64,000 nt of DNA, from contig JAXLZC010000001.1 in the NCBI GenBank assembly GCA_046351095.1, positions 1,922,001-1,986,000 of the forward strand, written 5' to 3'. The translations under genes were made by a program, and so were the position numbers. Numbering within the stretch: position 1 is the stretch's first letter; each line of letters begins with the position of its first letter. Below the pieces are notes generated by a model. The model was not told the origin of the DNA. It saw nothing but the letters and a program-made list of their open reading frames with translations, and ran no database searches. The DNA is from BQWY01 sp046351095 (lineage in GTDB: Bacteria; Nitrospirota; Nitrospiria; Nitrospirales; Nitrospiraceae). Below are positions 7,805 through 16,680 of this stretch, in pieces.

Positions 7805-10537
7805 CTAGAGGCGTTCGACTCTATCTGCGTTCGATGTGGACGATTCGACTCGTTCGACTGTGCCGCGCGACCCATCGACGGTCAGTCGTTCGCCGTCCCG
7901 AAAACGCTCCAAGGCGCCGTCCACGTTCGCGACCGCAGGGATTCCGTATTCTCTGGCGATGATGGCGCCGTGCGATAGCGTGCCGCCCATTTCGGCGACA
8001 AGCCCCACCGCGATGCCGAAATAGGGTGCTAACCCCGGGTCCAACACCGCGACGACGAGAATGTCGCCTGGACAGACACGCGCGAGATCGGCAGACGTAC
8101 GGATACAGCGCGCCGGTCCTGTCGCCTGCCCCGAGCTGATCGGAATGACGTCGGAGCCGCCGGCGGACGCGCGCCTCGCCTCGCTCGTGGACTTCTCTCG
8201 ATCGACACCGTCGCTCGGAACAAAATCGGGCATCTGCACGGCACGGTATTGTGCCTCTTCGCCATGACGCATCGCGACGAGGGATCGCCAGTCTTCCGAA
8301 GAGCCTGTTCGAATGCGGGCGATCTCGTCCATTGTCAGGCAGAAGATATCTTCTGCCTTGGCAAGTTCGCCGCGCTCGACCAACATGGCTCCGACGGCAA
8401 GCAGTCGACGACGCAAGGCCACGAGATAACACATCAGATGATGGCGGTTGCTCTCGCGCAGCAAGAGGAATCGACAGAGTCGTCGATATTGCCACGAGAA
8501 CAGCGGCCACAGGCCCGGCCACCATCGGAGCCGACGTCGGATACGCGCCAGCGCACCCTCCCGAACCACGTCCTGATGCGACGCGTCGGTATGGACAGTC
8601 GACGATGGTCTGCGAGGTCGATGCGCACGGATCGCTTGCAGCAACGTCTCGGGCGCCTCTGCATGTCGCGGCACGGCAATATCCGATTCGCCGATCGCCC
8701 GATGTCCATAGACAGCGAGGAACCGGTCCCACTCCGCCAACCACGCGGTGCCGGCAAGTGTGCTGCGATACCCCTCTGGGCGAAACGGTTGCGCCGCAAA
8801 AAACGCAGCGACCGTCGGCTCCGAGGCGGCTTGCGTCGCAAGACGAGCGATCCAGGCAATCTGTTGCGCGCTGATGACAGTCCCCTGTCCCTGCAAGGCG
8901 CTGTTCAGCAGATCTTGGCCATCGTGGGCAAACCACTGCCGTAACGATTTCCCGAGACTATCCAAGCCAAGCCCGACACCGGCGCCGATGGCGAACGTAT
9001 GGTCGTTCGCCGAGACCAGCCGATCCATCGACGCGCACTCTTCCAGTAGCCGCCTGATGCGCACATCCGCAGGCTCGGGTGTCGTCTGTGTCGGCGGATC
9101 CAGCGGCATATCGGCGAGTGCCTTCATCTCGACGAACCAGGCCTCCGCTTCGCGCAGCGCCTTCTGCTGAAGTCCCCACGCCCGCATCCCGGCCCGCACA
9201 AACGCCCATGGCGATAAGGGCGCCGGCAACGGCAGAGGTAGTGACCCGTGGCCGCCCATCTGCTTGATCACCAATCGTGGGTCGCTGCGCAATTGCACGA
9301 CGAGGTGCTGCATGAGCGTCACGTTGATGAACGGACGCCCACAAATAGTCCGTACGGGTTTCCATCCGGTTGGAATTCGGCATCCGATCGCACGGTACTG
9401 CGCGATAAAATTGTGCTCCATGTAATAGTCGAGAAACGATCGCGCAAGCGGACTCGGCAGGTCTGGGAGCGTTTCCTTGAAGTTCGCGCGCGACCACTCG
9501 CAGGGATCCGCGGCCTGCGGATCGAGCGGCGCAACGATCGGTCTGGCCTGCAACCACCAGAGTCCCTCACCGTCCCGAGCCCACTCGGCATCGACGGCAT
9601 GGCCGATCCATCCATCGACTCGCATAGCTTCGTGCGCAAGGGCGATTGCGTCGGCGACACTCAGCACCGACGTGACGCGATCTGCATTCTGTGAGGATTG
9701 CTGTGGAAGCACATCCTCCCGCAGGGCTTCCCTCGACTGTGCCTGCGGGTCCAAGTGCAGCCGATGTGCTTGCTTCCCCAGACGATGCGAGATGACGGCA
9801 TCTTGTCGATCGGGCACATCGAGGCGGACGACGTATTCGTCCGGCACGACTCGACCATCGACTAAGGGACGCCCCAACCCTTGGATGGCATTGATCGTCA
9901 CGTAGGCGGCGCCGGTGTCGGTCGACCGCCGCGTGAACAGCACCCCGGCGCAGTCTGCCGGCACCATGGCTTGCACGACCACCGCCATCAACGGCGGCGA
10001 TGTCGATTCGATCAGTTCTTGTAGCGAAGCTGTAGGGCCTTGCCGCAGAAACGCTTCGATGATCGGTCTGCGCAATAGCGAACGCCAGCAATCCACGATG
10101 GCGCCTGCCACCGCCTCCTTCGACAGGCCCAGCACCGTGTGAAATTGGCCGGCACAACTTTGAAGCGTCGCGTCTTCAACCGTAGCGGATGACCGCACAG
10201 CCCATCGAGTATCCGATGTCATCGACCTATACGACGAAAGCTGTTGCCACAATTTTTGAAGCACGTCGGCGGGCACCGACGACACCGTGAGGCTGCGTTC
10301 CACGCGCGCGAGCATGACCTCGCGTGTGGACTGATCGCTCTGCGCCAGCTGCGCCCACCAGCTTTCGGCATGACCAACGATACGTTCAAGGGCCGCGCGG
10401 TACACCGCCGCCGTCACGCAACAACCGGGCGGCACACGAAATTGTCCCTGCACAAGTCGCCCCAAGCCGAACGCCTTGCCACCAACGAGTGCAGAATCTG
10501 TACAGGCGTCAAACGTGAGGATCGTCGGGTGGCTCAT
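7805..10537 (-). CDS. PEP-synthase/rifampicin-phosphotransferase-like ATP-grasp + phospho-His protein
   Basis: The 910-residue protein has an N-terminal PPDK-type ATP-grasp domain (about 1-340): GGKAFGLG at 19-26, WAVRSSATVED at 112-122, AGVLFTRR, and LQARPI at its end. The C-terminus is a swivelling phosphohistidine domain with GGTLSHGAIIAREYG, where His856 is the phosphoacceptor. The PEP-binding TIM barrel that follows this domain in PpsA and PPDK is absent. The roughly 450-residue middle is unlike those enzymes. The order ATP-grasp, middle domain, His domain is that of rifampicin phosphotransferase (Rph) and relatives, which phosphorylate a small molecule. The substrate is unknown. It lies 36 bases after the glycerate kinase gene. 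Confidence 0.8.
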   Translation of the reverse strand: MSHPTILTFDACTDSALVGGKAFGLGRLVQGQFRVPPGCCVTAAVYRAALERIVGHAESWWAQLAQSDQSTREVMLARVERSLTVSSVPADVLQKLWQQLSSYRSMTSDTRWAVRSSATVEDATLQSCAGQFHTVLGLSKEAVAGAIVDCWRSLLRRPIIEAFLRQGPTASLQELIESTSPPLMAVVVQAMVPADCAGVLFTRRSTDTGAAYVTINAIQGLGRPLVDGRVVPDEYVVRLDVPDRQDAVISHRLGKQAHRLHLDPQAQSREALREDVLPQQSSQNADRVTSVLSVADAIALAHEAMRVDGWIGHAVDAEWARDGEGLWWLQARPIVAPLDPQAADPCEWSRANFKETLPDLPSPLARSFLDYYMEHNFIAQYRAIGCRIPTGWKPVRTICGRPFINVTLMQHLVVQLRSDPRLVIKQMGGHGSLPLPLPAPLSPWAFVRAGMRAWGLQQKALREAEAWFVEMKALADMPLDPPTQTTPEPADVRIRRLLEECASMDRLVSANDHTFAIGAGVGLGLDSLGKSLRQWFAHDGQDLLNSALQGQGTVISAQQIAWIARLATQAASEPTVAAFFAAQPFRPEGYRSTLAGTAWLAEWDRFLAVYGHRAIGESDIAVPRHAEAPETLLQAIRAHRPRRPSSTVHTDASHQDVVREGALARIRRRLRWWPGLWPLFSWQYRRLCRFLLLRESNRHHLMCYLVALRRRLLAVGAMLVERGELAKAEDIFCLTMDEIARIRTGSSEDWRSLVAMRHGEEAQYRAVQMPDFVPSDGVDREKSTSEARRASAGGSDVIPISSGQATGPARCIRTSADLARVCPGDILVVAVLDPGLAPYFGIAVGLVAEMGGTLSHGAIIAREYGIPAVANVDGALERFRDGERLTVDGSRGTVERVESSTSNADRVERL

Positions 10538-10573
10538 GTGTTGAAGACGCGTACGAGGTCAGTGCTGCGTGTA

Positions 10574-11947
10574 TTACAACATCAGCAGCAGATACAGATC
10601 GTTCACGTTTGTCCCGGTCGGTCCAGTGCGAAGTAGACACCGCAAGCGTTTCAGCAGCGGATACACATTGTGACGTGTCAAGGCGCGCGACGGCTGCAAA
10701 CCCTGGCGCTGTGCGCGTGCCCACGTTTGCCCGTCCACAATAGCGCCGGCGGCGTCCGTCGGTCCATCCCGGCCGTCGGTCCCGAATCCAATCACCCAAG
10801 CTCGTCCTAATCCTGAAATGTGTCTCGCCGCACTCAGCGCAAACTCCTGCGCGCGTCCTCCGACACCACGGCCAGTGACCGTCACCGTCAACTCCCCGCC
10901 AGCCAGCACACAACAGGGGCGGGCCAGCGGACGGCCTCGCCCGGCGATCTGCTGCGCCAGCGCGCCGAACAGCGCGCCGGCTTCTCGCGCCTCGCCCGTC
11001 AACATCGTCGAAAGCACAAAGGTGCGAATACCGGCAGCGGACAGTTCTCGCGCTGCCGCCGACAACGCAGTCTGATTGTTCGCGATGATGACATGCTGGG
11101 TGCGACGGCTGTGCGATGCGCCGGGCTTCGGCGTGTCCGGAATCTGGCCTGTGCAGCCCATCTCCAGATGACGTTTCACGGACGACGGCAATTTCTCCCA
11201 AAGGCGATACCGACGAAGAATCGCCCGCGCATCGGCGAAGGTTGTAGGATCGGGAACGGTCGGGCCGGATCCGATACTGCTGAGGTCGTCACCAAGTACG
11301 TCAGACAGAATCAGGGTCACGATCCGCGCGCGCGTGCGTGCTGCGAGTTGCCCACCTTTAAGAGACGACAGATGCTTATGCACCGTGTTTACCTCTTGGA
11401 TCGTCGCCCCACTTCGAAGTAGTGCCTCGGTGACTCGCTGCTTATCCCGGAGCGTGATCCCCGTGGCCAGCGCAACGAGTAGACTCGATGCGCCACCGGA
11501 CAACAGGACAATCAACAGGTCCTGCGCACGCGCCTCACCGACAATTCTGGCGATGTCGCGCGCCGCATCCACCCCCGCGGCATCAGGAATCGGATGGCTC
11601 GCTTCGAGCACGTCGACAAGCTGGGGTCGTCGGGCATGACCGTAGGCTGTGACGACACATCCGCCAGTGATCCTTCGGCCGAATATCGCCTCAATCGCGA
11701 CGGCCATACCGGCGGCCGCCTTCCCCGCACCGACGACGATGACCCGTCGACGCGGACCAAGGCGATACACGACCCGACCGATCGTAAGCCGGTCCCTGTG
11801 CACTGCAACCTGGCGTGCGAGCGCCTGGGCGGGATCGACCGCCTCAAGCGCTGCACGAATGATTCGATGGAGAAGAGCGCGAACGGACAAATGGCGAGGA
11901 CGACGGCGGCTTACTTGCGCGCAGGATTGTTGTCTTGTTTGAAACAT
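10574..11947 (-). CDS. Glycerate 2-kinase, MOFRL family
   Basis: This 457-residue protein has the DUF4147 N-terminal domain (VIVVGAGKAAAGMA, ASHPIPDAAG, LLSGGASSLL, NTVHKHLSSLKGGQLA, LSDVLGDDLSSIGSGPT) and a C-terminal MOFRL domain (GFGTDGRDGPTDAAGA). The family phosphorylates D-glycerate to 2-phosphoglycerate, linking glycerate to lower glycolysis. The ATG at 11947 overlaps the end of the transglycosylase gene by 37 bases; an in-frame TTG at 11890 would avoid the overlap. No clear ribosome binding site distinguishes them. It is probably in one transcript with the PEP-synthase-like gene downstream. Confidence 0.9.
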   Translation of the reverse strand: MFQTRQQSCAQVSRRRPRHLSVRALLHRIIRAALEAVDPAQALARQVAVHRDRLTIGRVVYRLGPRRRVIVVGAGKAAAGMAVAIEAIFGRRITGGCVVTAYGHARRPQLVDVLEASHPIPDAAGVDAARDIARIVGEARAQDLLIVLLSGGASSLLVALATGITLRDKQRVTEALLRSGATIQEVNTVHKHLSSLKGGQLAARTRARIVTLILSDVLGDDLSSIGSGPTVPDPTTFADARAILRRYRLWEKLPSSVKRHLEMGCTGQIPDTPKPGASHSRRTQHVIIANNQTALSAAARELSAAGIRTFVLSTMLTGEAREAGALFGALAQQIAGRGRPLARPCCVLAGGELTVTVTGRGVGGRAQEFALSAARHISGLGRAWVIGFGTDGRDGPTDAAGAIVDGQTWARAQRQGLQPSRALTRHNVYPLLKRLRCLLRTGPTGTNVNDLYLLLML

Positions 11948-12963
11948 TGTTGCGGACAGGTCTGACGAGGCACCCGAACGCGATGCGTTCCCTTGGGAAG
12001 GTAGTCCTTCATAAACTCGGGATTCAAGAGCTTGAGCTCCAGCAAGTACGTTCCGAATTCTTCCGCGACGGAGACGAGCGGGCGCTGCGCATCCTTCACG
12101 GTCACGGTCACCGTTTCGGTTTCCAGCGGCGCGTACAGATCCTTCTTGGATAACCCTAAGTATTTTTCAGGCTGCGAGTAAATTTCTTTCGCGGCGATGA
12201 TCCGCGGCACGTAGCGCATGGTCTCGCGCGGTCCATGCATCTTCCAAAAATCGTTGATCTTCTGTTCCTTCACTAAGCGCCGCACCCGATCCTCACCCGC
12301 GTTGTAGCTGGCCATCGCCAAGAACCAATCGCCGTTCTGAAAATCGCGGAGGTACTTCAAATACTTGATCGCCGCTTCGGTGGACATTTCCAAATTGCGG
12401 CGCTCGTCCAACCAGCGATCGCTGTGCAGTTTGTACCGCTTCCCAGTAGAATTGATGAATTGCCACGGCCCAGAGGCCTTGGCCTTCGAAAAGGCTGCGG
12501 CGATGCACTTACTCTCCACCAACAGCATGAACTTGAGATCATCCGGCAAACCCGCTTCAGCCAATCCCTTCTCGGCGGGCGGGAAGCAGCGACCGGTGCG
12601 CTTCGCCAAAATAATGCTCTCGCCTTGATCCTCGAGAAAAGTGTAGAACTCGTACTCGATTCGCTCCCGCACTTGCCAGTTATCCAATGGCACTGGCTGA
12701 CCGGCGAACGTCAACTTCTCCGGCAATTTGAAATGGCTAAGGTAGATCCGCTCGCCTTCGCGCTTGATCTCGGGCAATACGACTAGGCGGTCCTCAGGCT
12801 CGTTGCTCGCAGGCTCTTCCGAAGCAGACGTCGATTCGACGGGAGAGTCGGACGCAGGCACAGATGCGTCCTGAGCCAGAACCTGGCGACCCGATGCCGC
12901 CAGCGCCACAAGAGCGGCCATCGCCAACAACATCCGCACGATGTGGTACGGGCTCTTTCGCAT
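11911..12963 (-). CDS. Exported lytic transglycosylase (SLT/MltD-like)
   Basis: The 350-residue precursor has a signal peptide ending near residue 30 (ASGRQVLA). An SLT domain follows, with catalytic Glu150 in LLVESKC, GPWQFI at 165-170 and ASYNAGEDRV. Lytic transglycosylases cleave peptidoglycan between MurNAc and GlcNAc with formation of an anhydro ring. No clear LysM repeat is present, although the last 70 residues (VSVAEEF...LNPEF...RVRVP) look like a worn LysM. The ATG at 12963 has AAGGAG 6 bases upstream; the longer in-frame extension would run through the promoter. Confidence 0.88.
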   Translation of the reverse strand: MRKSPYHIVRMLLAMAALVALAASGRQVLAQDASVPASDSPVESTSASEEPASNEPEDRLVVLPEIKREGERIYLSHFKLPEKLTFAGQPVPLDNWQVRERIEYEFYTFLEDQGESIILAKRTGRCFPPAEKGLAEAGLPDDLKFMLLVESKCIAAAFSKAKASGPWQFINSTGKRYKLHSDRWLDERRNLEMSTEAAIKYLKYLRDFQNGDWFLAMASYNAGEDRVRRLVKEQKINDFWKMHGPRETMRYVPRIIAAKEIYSQPEKYLGLSKKDLYAPLETETVTVTVKDAQRPLVSVAEEFGTYLLELKLLNPEFMKDYLPKGTHRVRVPRQTCPQQCFKQDNNPARK

Positions 12964-13009
12964 GCAGGACTCCTTACACAAAAGACATGAGGTGCGCACA
13001 CTCGTGCCG

Positions 13010-13038
13010 ATGCTATCAGCGCCCCCTTCGCGCGGCAA
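13010..13038 (-). promoter_or_regulatory. Sigma-70 promoter of transglycosylase-glycerate kinase operon
   Basis: Reading the minus strand, TTGCCG (13038-13033), a 17-base spacer and TAGCAT (13015-13010) give a good promoter about 45 bases before the transglycosylase ATG. Confidence 0.55.
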
Positions 13039-13077
13039 GCATGATCGCTGTTTTCAATCGTGCTAGATTCCGCCGCC

Positions 13078-13758
13078 ATGCGCACACTTCCCGTCCTTGA
13101 GCGTACGATCGCCGACTGCCGCCTCTGCCCACGGCTCGTGACCTACCGCGAGGACGTGGCGAGGACGAAGCGTCGCCAATTTCGAGAGTGGGCCTACTGG
13201 GGACGCCCCGTTCCGGGATTCGGGGATCCGGCGGCCCGTCTCTATGTCTTGGGACTAGCCCCCGCCGCACATGGAGGCAATCGTACCGGGCGCGTGTTTA
13301 CCGGGGACCGGAGCGGCGACTGGTTATACGAAGCCTTACATCGCTTCGGTTTCGCCAATCAACCGACCTCCGTCGATCGCGCGGATGGATTGGTGCTGAA
13401 AGATTGCTATATCGGAGCTTCGGTGCGTTGTGCCCCGCCTGGGAACAAACCTTTACCAGAGGAATTTGATGCCTGCCGCCCCTACCTACAAGGAGAGTTG
13501 GTGTTGCTGATGGGCATGCGCGTAGTGGTGGTTCTCGGGAAAATCGCGTTCGATCAATACTTCAAAGCCTGTCAGGCGCTCGGGCATATGCGACCGAAGC
13601 CGGCACCTGTCTTCGGCCACGGCAACCGGTACCCATTGCCGTGGGGAGTCACGCTGATTTGCTCGTATCACCCCAGCCAGCAGAATACGTTTACCGGCAC
13701 CTTAACGCGCGCGATGTTCCATCGCGTGTTTGAGCTTGCTCGATCGCATGTCGGGTGA
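13078..13758 (+). CDS. Family 5 uracil-DNA glycosylase (UDGb)
   Basis: UDGb removes uracil and other deaminated bases from DNA. The 226-residue protein has four Cys suited to a 4Fe-4S cluster: two in DCRLCPRL (14 and 17), one in VRCAPPGNK and one in DACRPYL. Motif 1 is GLAPAAHGGNRTGRVFTGD and motif 2 is HPSQQNTFTG; both match family 5 rather than family 4. The ATG at 13078 was preferred to an in-frame GTG at 13060, because the longer form adds only six unconserved residues. It is divergent from the transglycosylase operon and convergent with transaldolase. Confidence 0.9.
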   Translation: MRTLPVLERTIADCRLCPRLVTYREDVARTKRRQFREWAYWGRPVPGFGDPAARLYVLGLAPAAHGGNRTGRVFTGDRSGDWLYEALHRFGFANQPTSVDRADGLVLKDCYIGASVRCAPPGNKPLPEEFDACRPYLQGELVLLMGMRVVVVLGKIAFDQYFKACQALGHMRPKPAPVFGHGNRYPLPWGVTLICSYHPSQQNTFTGTLTRAMFHRVFELARSHVG

Positions 13759-13775
13759 GCCTCCGCTATGGCCCG

Positions 13776-14423
13776 TCACTTCTGCCCACGCGCCTCCCAG
13801 TCGGCCAAGAACTTCTTGAGGCCAGCGTCCGTCAAAGGATGCTTGAACAGCTGCTGGAAGACGGAGTACGGCAGCGTCGCAATGTGCCCACCGGCGAGGG
13901 CTGCCTCAACCACATGCTGCGGATGACGGACACTCGCGACAAGAATGAGCGTCTTGTAGTCGTAGTTTTTGTAGATGCTCACAATTTGACGAATCAGCTC
14001 CATGCCGTCGGCGCTGATGTCGTCAAGACGCCCGATAAATGGCGAGACACACCAGGCCCCGGCTTTTGCCGCCAGCAACGCCTGCGACGGCGAGAAACAC
14101 AGGGTGACGTTCACGCGAATGCCTTCCGATGACAGCCGCTTCGTAGCCTTGAGTCCTTCCGGAATCAGCGGCACTTTCACCACGATATTCTTGTGAATCT
14201 TCGCGAGTTCTCGCCCTTCCGCAATCATGGCCTCGGCCTCGACGCTCACCACTTCCGCGCTGATCGGCCCATCGACGATCTTGCAAATCTCCTGCAGCAC
14301 GTCACGGAAGCTCCGCCCTTCCTTGACGACTAAAGACGGATTCGTCGTGACGCCGTCGAGCAGCCCCATATTGGCCGCTTCTTGAATTTCTTTGACGTTG
14401 GCTGTGTCGAGAAAGATTTGCAT
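13776..14423 (-). CDS. tal: Transaldolase (short, FSA-like subfamily)
   Basis: This 215-residue protein belongs to the short transaldolase/fructose-6-phosphate aldolase group. It begins MQIFLDTANVKEI, has GVTTNPSL at 24-31, the Schiff-base Lys83 in IVVKVPLI, and FSPSQALLAAKAGA and SPFIGRLDD. It transfers dihydroxyacetone units in the non-oxidative pentose phosphate pathway. GGAAAGGA lies before the ATG at 14423. It appears to be a single-gene unit, convergent with the glycosylase gene. Confidence 0.93.
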   Translation of the reverse strand: MQIFLDTANVKEIQEAANMGLLDGVTTNPSLVVKEGRSFRDVLQEICKIVDGPISAEVVSVEAEAMIAEGRELAKIHKNIVVKVPLIPEGLKATKRLSSEGIRVNVTLCFSPSQALLAAKAGAWCVSPFIGRLDDISADGMELIRQIVSIYKNYDYKTLILVASVRHPQHVVEAALAGGHIATLPYSVFQQLFKHPLTDAGLKKFLADWEARGQK

Positions 14424-14555
14424 GGGTCTGTCCTTTCCAATAAGCGAGTCGCGAGGGGAGGCAATATTCTAAGAAGGTGTGTACCTGATTGCAACGCGGG
14501 GTGCTGCCGGCATTTAGACGTTGTCGACGACGACGCGCGACAAACACCGCGATGT

Positions 14556-14584
14556 TTGACAGTGTGTAGAGCCGCTCGTACTAT
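14556..14584 (+). promoter_or_regulatory. Near-consensus sigma-70 promoter
   Basis: A perfect TTGACA (14556-14561), a 17-base spacer and TACTAT (14579-14584) lie about 50 bases before the small lipoprotein gene at 14634. This is the closest match to the vegetative consensus I saw in the window. Confidence 0.75.
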
Positions 14585-14633
14585 GCATTACTTGTCTTCA
14601 GAGTCGGCGTCACCGAGAGGGGAGGATATCGGC

Positions 14634-14969
14634 ATGGCCAAGATGCGTATTTCACCCACATCGCACCTATCGATTGGATTGAGCATGGTCGCGCTGGCGC
14701 TGACGACGGAAGGCTGCGCTCACAACGCCTACCTCGACCAATCACTCTCCGGCGCGATCGGCAAAGACAAACCGTGGGTGGAAAAGCAGTACGGCGCGCC
14801 CAACACGAAGGCGTCGCGATTCTTCGGCGGAGAAAGTTGGACCTACTATCGAATTGCCGGCGGGAAGTCGTCTCTACCGTTGTTTAATTTCTCGCCGAAC
14901 GAATGCCAGATTACGATGAAGTTCGATAAAGACGAGCGGGTGAGCGATTACAGTTATTCCGGGTGTTAA
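14634..14969 (+). CDS. Small exported protein, possibly BamE-like lipoprotein
   Basis: This 111-residue protein has a signal-like hydrophobic stretch (LSIGLSMVALALTTEGC) ending in Cys; the lipobox is imperfect (TEGC). The mature part has GKDKPWVEKQYGAPNTKASRF and a final strand-rich region, resembling the short SmpA/BamE fold in which a conserved G.P turn follows a helix. That resemblance is weak. GGGGAGGAT lies 8 to 14 bases before the ATG at 14634, and a near-consensus promoter precedes it. Its stop overlaps by four bases the stop of the opposing gene. Confidence 0.7.
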   Translation: MAKMRISPTSHLSIGLSMVALALTTEGCAHNAYLDQSLSGAIGKDKPWVEKQYGAPNTKASRFFGGESWTYYRIAGGKSSLPLFNFSPNECQITMKFDKDERVSDYSYSGC

Positions 14970-15208
14970 CCGGCCAATTGACGTTCAAATTGCTTCGCAC
15001 AGCTCTGACTGCAGAAGTAGTAGGTTTGCCCACCGATTCGTTCGCTCACCGCGGTTCCTCTCGGAACGAAAGTTTTACACATCGGATCCTGCACCATCAT
15101 ATTCGCATCAGGAAGTGCATTTGCCCCCTGCCCCCAAACCTGGATGGCGCGCCGCACGACCAGATACAACACCACCAGCAAACCCGCGATAATTAACAGT
15201 CGATACAT
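14966..15208 (-). CDS. PP0621-family small membrane protein with metal-binding cysteines
   Basis: This 80-residue protein has one N-terminal membrane helix (about 3-18) and a short cytoplasmic or periplasmic domain with MVQDPMCKTFVP and YFCSQSCAKQFE. The C...CxxxC arrangement and flanking residues resemble YHS/TRASH-type metal-binding motifs and the PP0621 family. The function is unknown; metal sensing or handling is plausible. It converges with the lipoprotein gene, the two stop codons overlapping. Confidence 0.75.
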   Translation of the reverse strand: MYRLLIIAGLLVVLYLVVRRAIQVWGQGANALPDANMMVQDPMCKTFVPRGTAVSERIGGQTYYFCSQSCAKQFERQLAG

Positions 15209-15409
15209 CGTTAAGGACCTTCCAGTTTTCTCATCCTATGGCACCAATCCCCCTCAGTCAAACCTGAGTGCCTAGGCCATTCGGCGCATCTGCCCTGTCT
15301 ATCCATCCCGAAGGGCCCACCCACCTCACCTCGTAAGAGGTCCTTTTCCCTGACGCCGCAGTACTTCAGGCTGATGGTTGCTCCCTCGACCTGGTGTTAC
15401 TGTGTGCCC

Positions 15410-15562
15410 ATGCAAACTTGTGACAAATGCCGCGGGACAATGATTCCGGAGCGAGCGGTCGATTTGGATGCGGGGCTCGCCATCAATGTGTATGCCTGCT
15501 TGAATTGCGGGCGGCGCAAGATGGTCGACCCAGAACCACGGCCTTTAACCTCTCGACATTGA
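15410..15562 (+). CDS. Small zinc-ribbon protein
   Basis: This 50-residue protein has MQTCDKCRGTM at the start and YACLNCGRRK in the middle, giving a CxxC...CxxC zinc ribbon. A longer form from an ATG at 15374 would add 12 residues with two more Cys. It is followed after 10 bases by another small gene on the same strand. Function unknown. Confidence 0.6.
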   Translation: MQTCDKCRGTMIPERAVDLDAGLAINVYACLNCGRRKMVDPEPRPLTSRH

Positions 15563-15572
15563 GGAGCGGTGT

Positions 15573-15779
15573 ATGAACGGACACACACCTCGCCCCCTGA
15601 CGAACGACGAGCGGAAAGCTGCCGAGGCGGCATTTCGCAGTGAGCCGTGCAACCCTGAATGGTCGCAATCGGCTCGTGAGATGTACGAGGGGTTGGCGGC
15701 CTTCTTGGCGCTTCGCTCGGTCGATCAGCATCCGCAGGCGAGCGAGCCGGCTATACTCGAACCGGCGCTGCCCCGCTGA
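15573..15779 (+). CDS. Small hypothetical protein
   Basis: The 68-residue product has an alpha-helical, Ala- and Glu-rich composition (NDERKAAEAAF, SAREMYEGLAAFLALR). GAGGAG lies about 8 bases before the ATG, which supports expression. No family is recognised. It probably shares a transcript with the zinc-ribbon gene before it and converges with dapB. Confidence 0.6.
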   Translation: MNGHTPRPLTNDERKAAEAAFRSEPCNPEWSQSAREMYEGLAAFLALRSVDQHPQASEPAILEPALPR

Positions 15780-15811
15780 TCGTCTTCAGTTTCAACACGG
15801 CTCCAACCGGG

Positions 15812-16624
15812 CTAGGCCTTGGCCCGCAGGCCAAGGACATCTTGCATGTCATACAGGCCTGGAGGGTGTGTGACCACCCACTGCGCAGCCCGAACAGCTC
15901 CACTCGCAAACGCATCGCGACTGTGAGCGCGGTGTGTAATTTCCACTCGCTCGCCGACCCCACCGAATAACACCGTGTGATCGCCGACAATATCTCCCGC
16001 GCGAATCGTCTGAATGCCGATTTCTTTCTGCGTGCGCGCTCCAATCACCCCGTGCCGAGCATAGACACCGACCTCATCCAGATCTCGCCCTACCGCAGAA
16101 GCCACCACCTCGGCCAAGCGCAACGCCGTCCCGCTCGGCGCGTCCTTCTTCAAGCGGTGGTGCGCTTCGACGATTTCGATGTCGTAATCTTCCCCCAACG
16201 TTCTCGCGACATCCGTGAGCACCTTAAACAAGACGTTCACTCCAACGCTCATATTGGGTGAAAATACGCAAGGAACCCTTGCGGCCAATTCCTTGAAGGC
16301 TCGCAGCTCATCGGGGGAAAACCCTGTCGTACCGACCACAATCGCGCGGCGTTTCTCCGCCACCTGACGCACATGAGTCAATGTCGCGGCGGGAGTGCTG
16401 AAGTCGATCACCACGTCCCCCTTGTCCAGGGCAGCGGTAAGGTCGGTGGTGATCGGCACACCCAAACGTCCGCACCCCGCCTGCTCGCCCGCGTCCATCC
16501 CGATAGATGGATGACCGACGTGTTCGATGGCGCCGACAAGCGTCGCAGCAGGCGCACTGGTGACCAATGACACAAGGCGAAGCCCCATACGACCCGCCGC
16601 ACCGACGACTACCACCTTCGTCAT
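15812..16624 (-). CDS. dapB: 4-hydroxy-tetrahydrodipicolinate reductase
   Basis: DapB reduces hydroxytetrahydrodipicolinate with NAD(P)H, giving the substrate of DapL. The 270-residue protein has the Rossmann motif VGAAGRMG at 7-14, DFSTPAATL, VVGTTGFS, FSPNMSVGVN, and the signature EAHHRLKKDAPSGTAL. The ATG at 16624 starts MTKVVVVG; a longer form from 16654 is not supported by the family. It is the last gene of the arg-lys operon, 56 bases after dapA. A palindromic hairpin overlaps its last codons. Confidence 0.95.
   Translation of the reverse strand: MTKVVVVGAAGRMGLRLVSLVTSAPAATLVGAIEHVGHPSIGMDAGEQAGCGRLGVPITTDLTAALDKGDVVIDFSTPAATLTHVRQVAEKRRAIVVGTTGFSPDELRAFKELAARVPCVFSPNMSVGVNVLFKVLTDVARTLGEDYDIEIVEAHHRLKKDAPSGTALRLAEVVASAVGRDLDEVGVYARHGVIGARTQKEIGIQTIRAGDIVGDHTVLFGGVGERVEITHRAHSRDAFASGAVRAAQWVVTHPPGLYDMQDVLGLRAKA
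15817..15836 (-). other. Hairpin overlapping the 3' end of dapB
   Basis: CCTTGGCC, a four-base loop and GGCCAAGG form a perfect 8-bp stem immediately before the dapB stop. It may be part of the operon terminator, or only a product of the Leu-Gly-Leu-Arg-Ala codons. No T-run follows. Confidence 0.4.
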
Positions 16625-16680
16625 ACACCTGCCCCCGCTACGAGAGACGCACAAAAACTATGTGCCAGACAGCGCATCCA

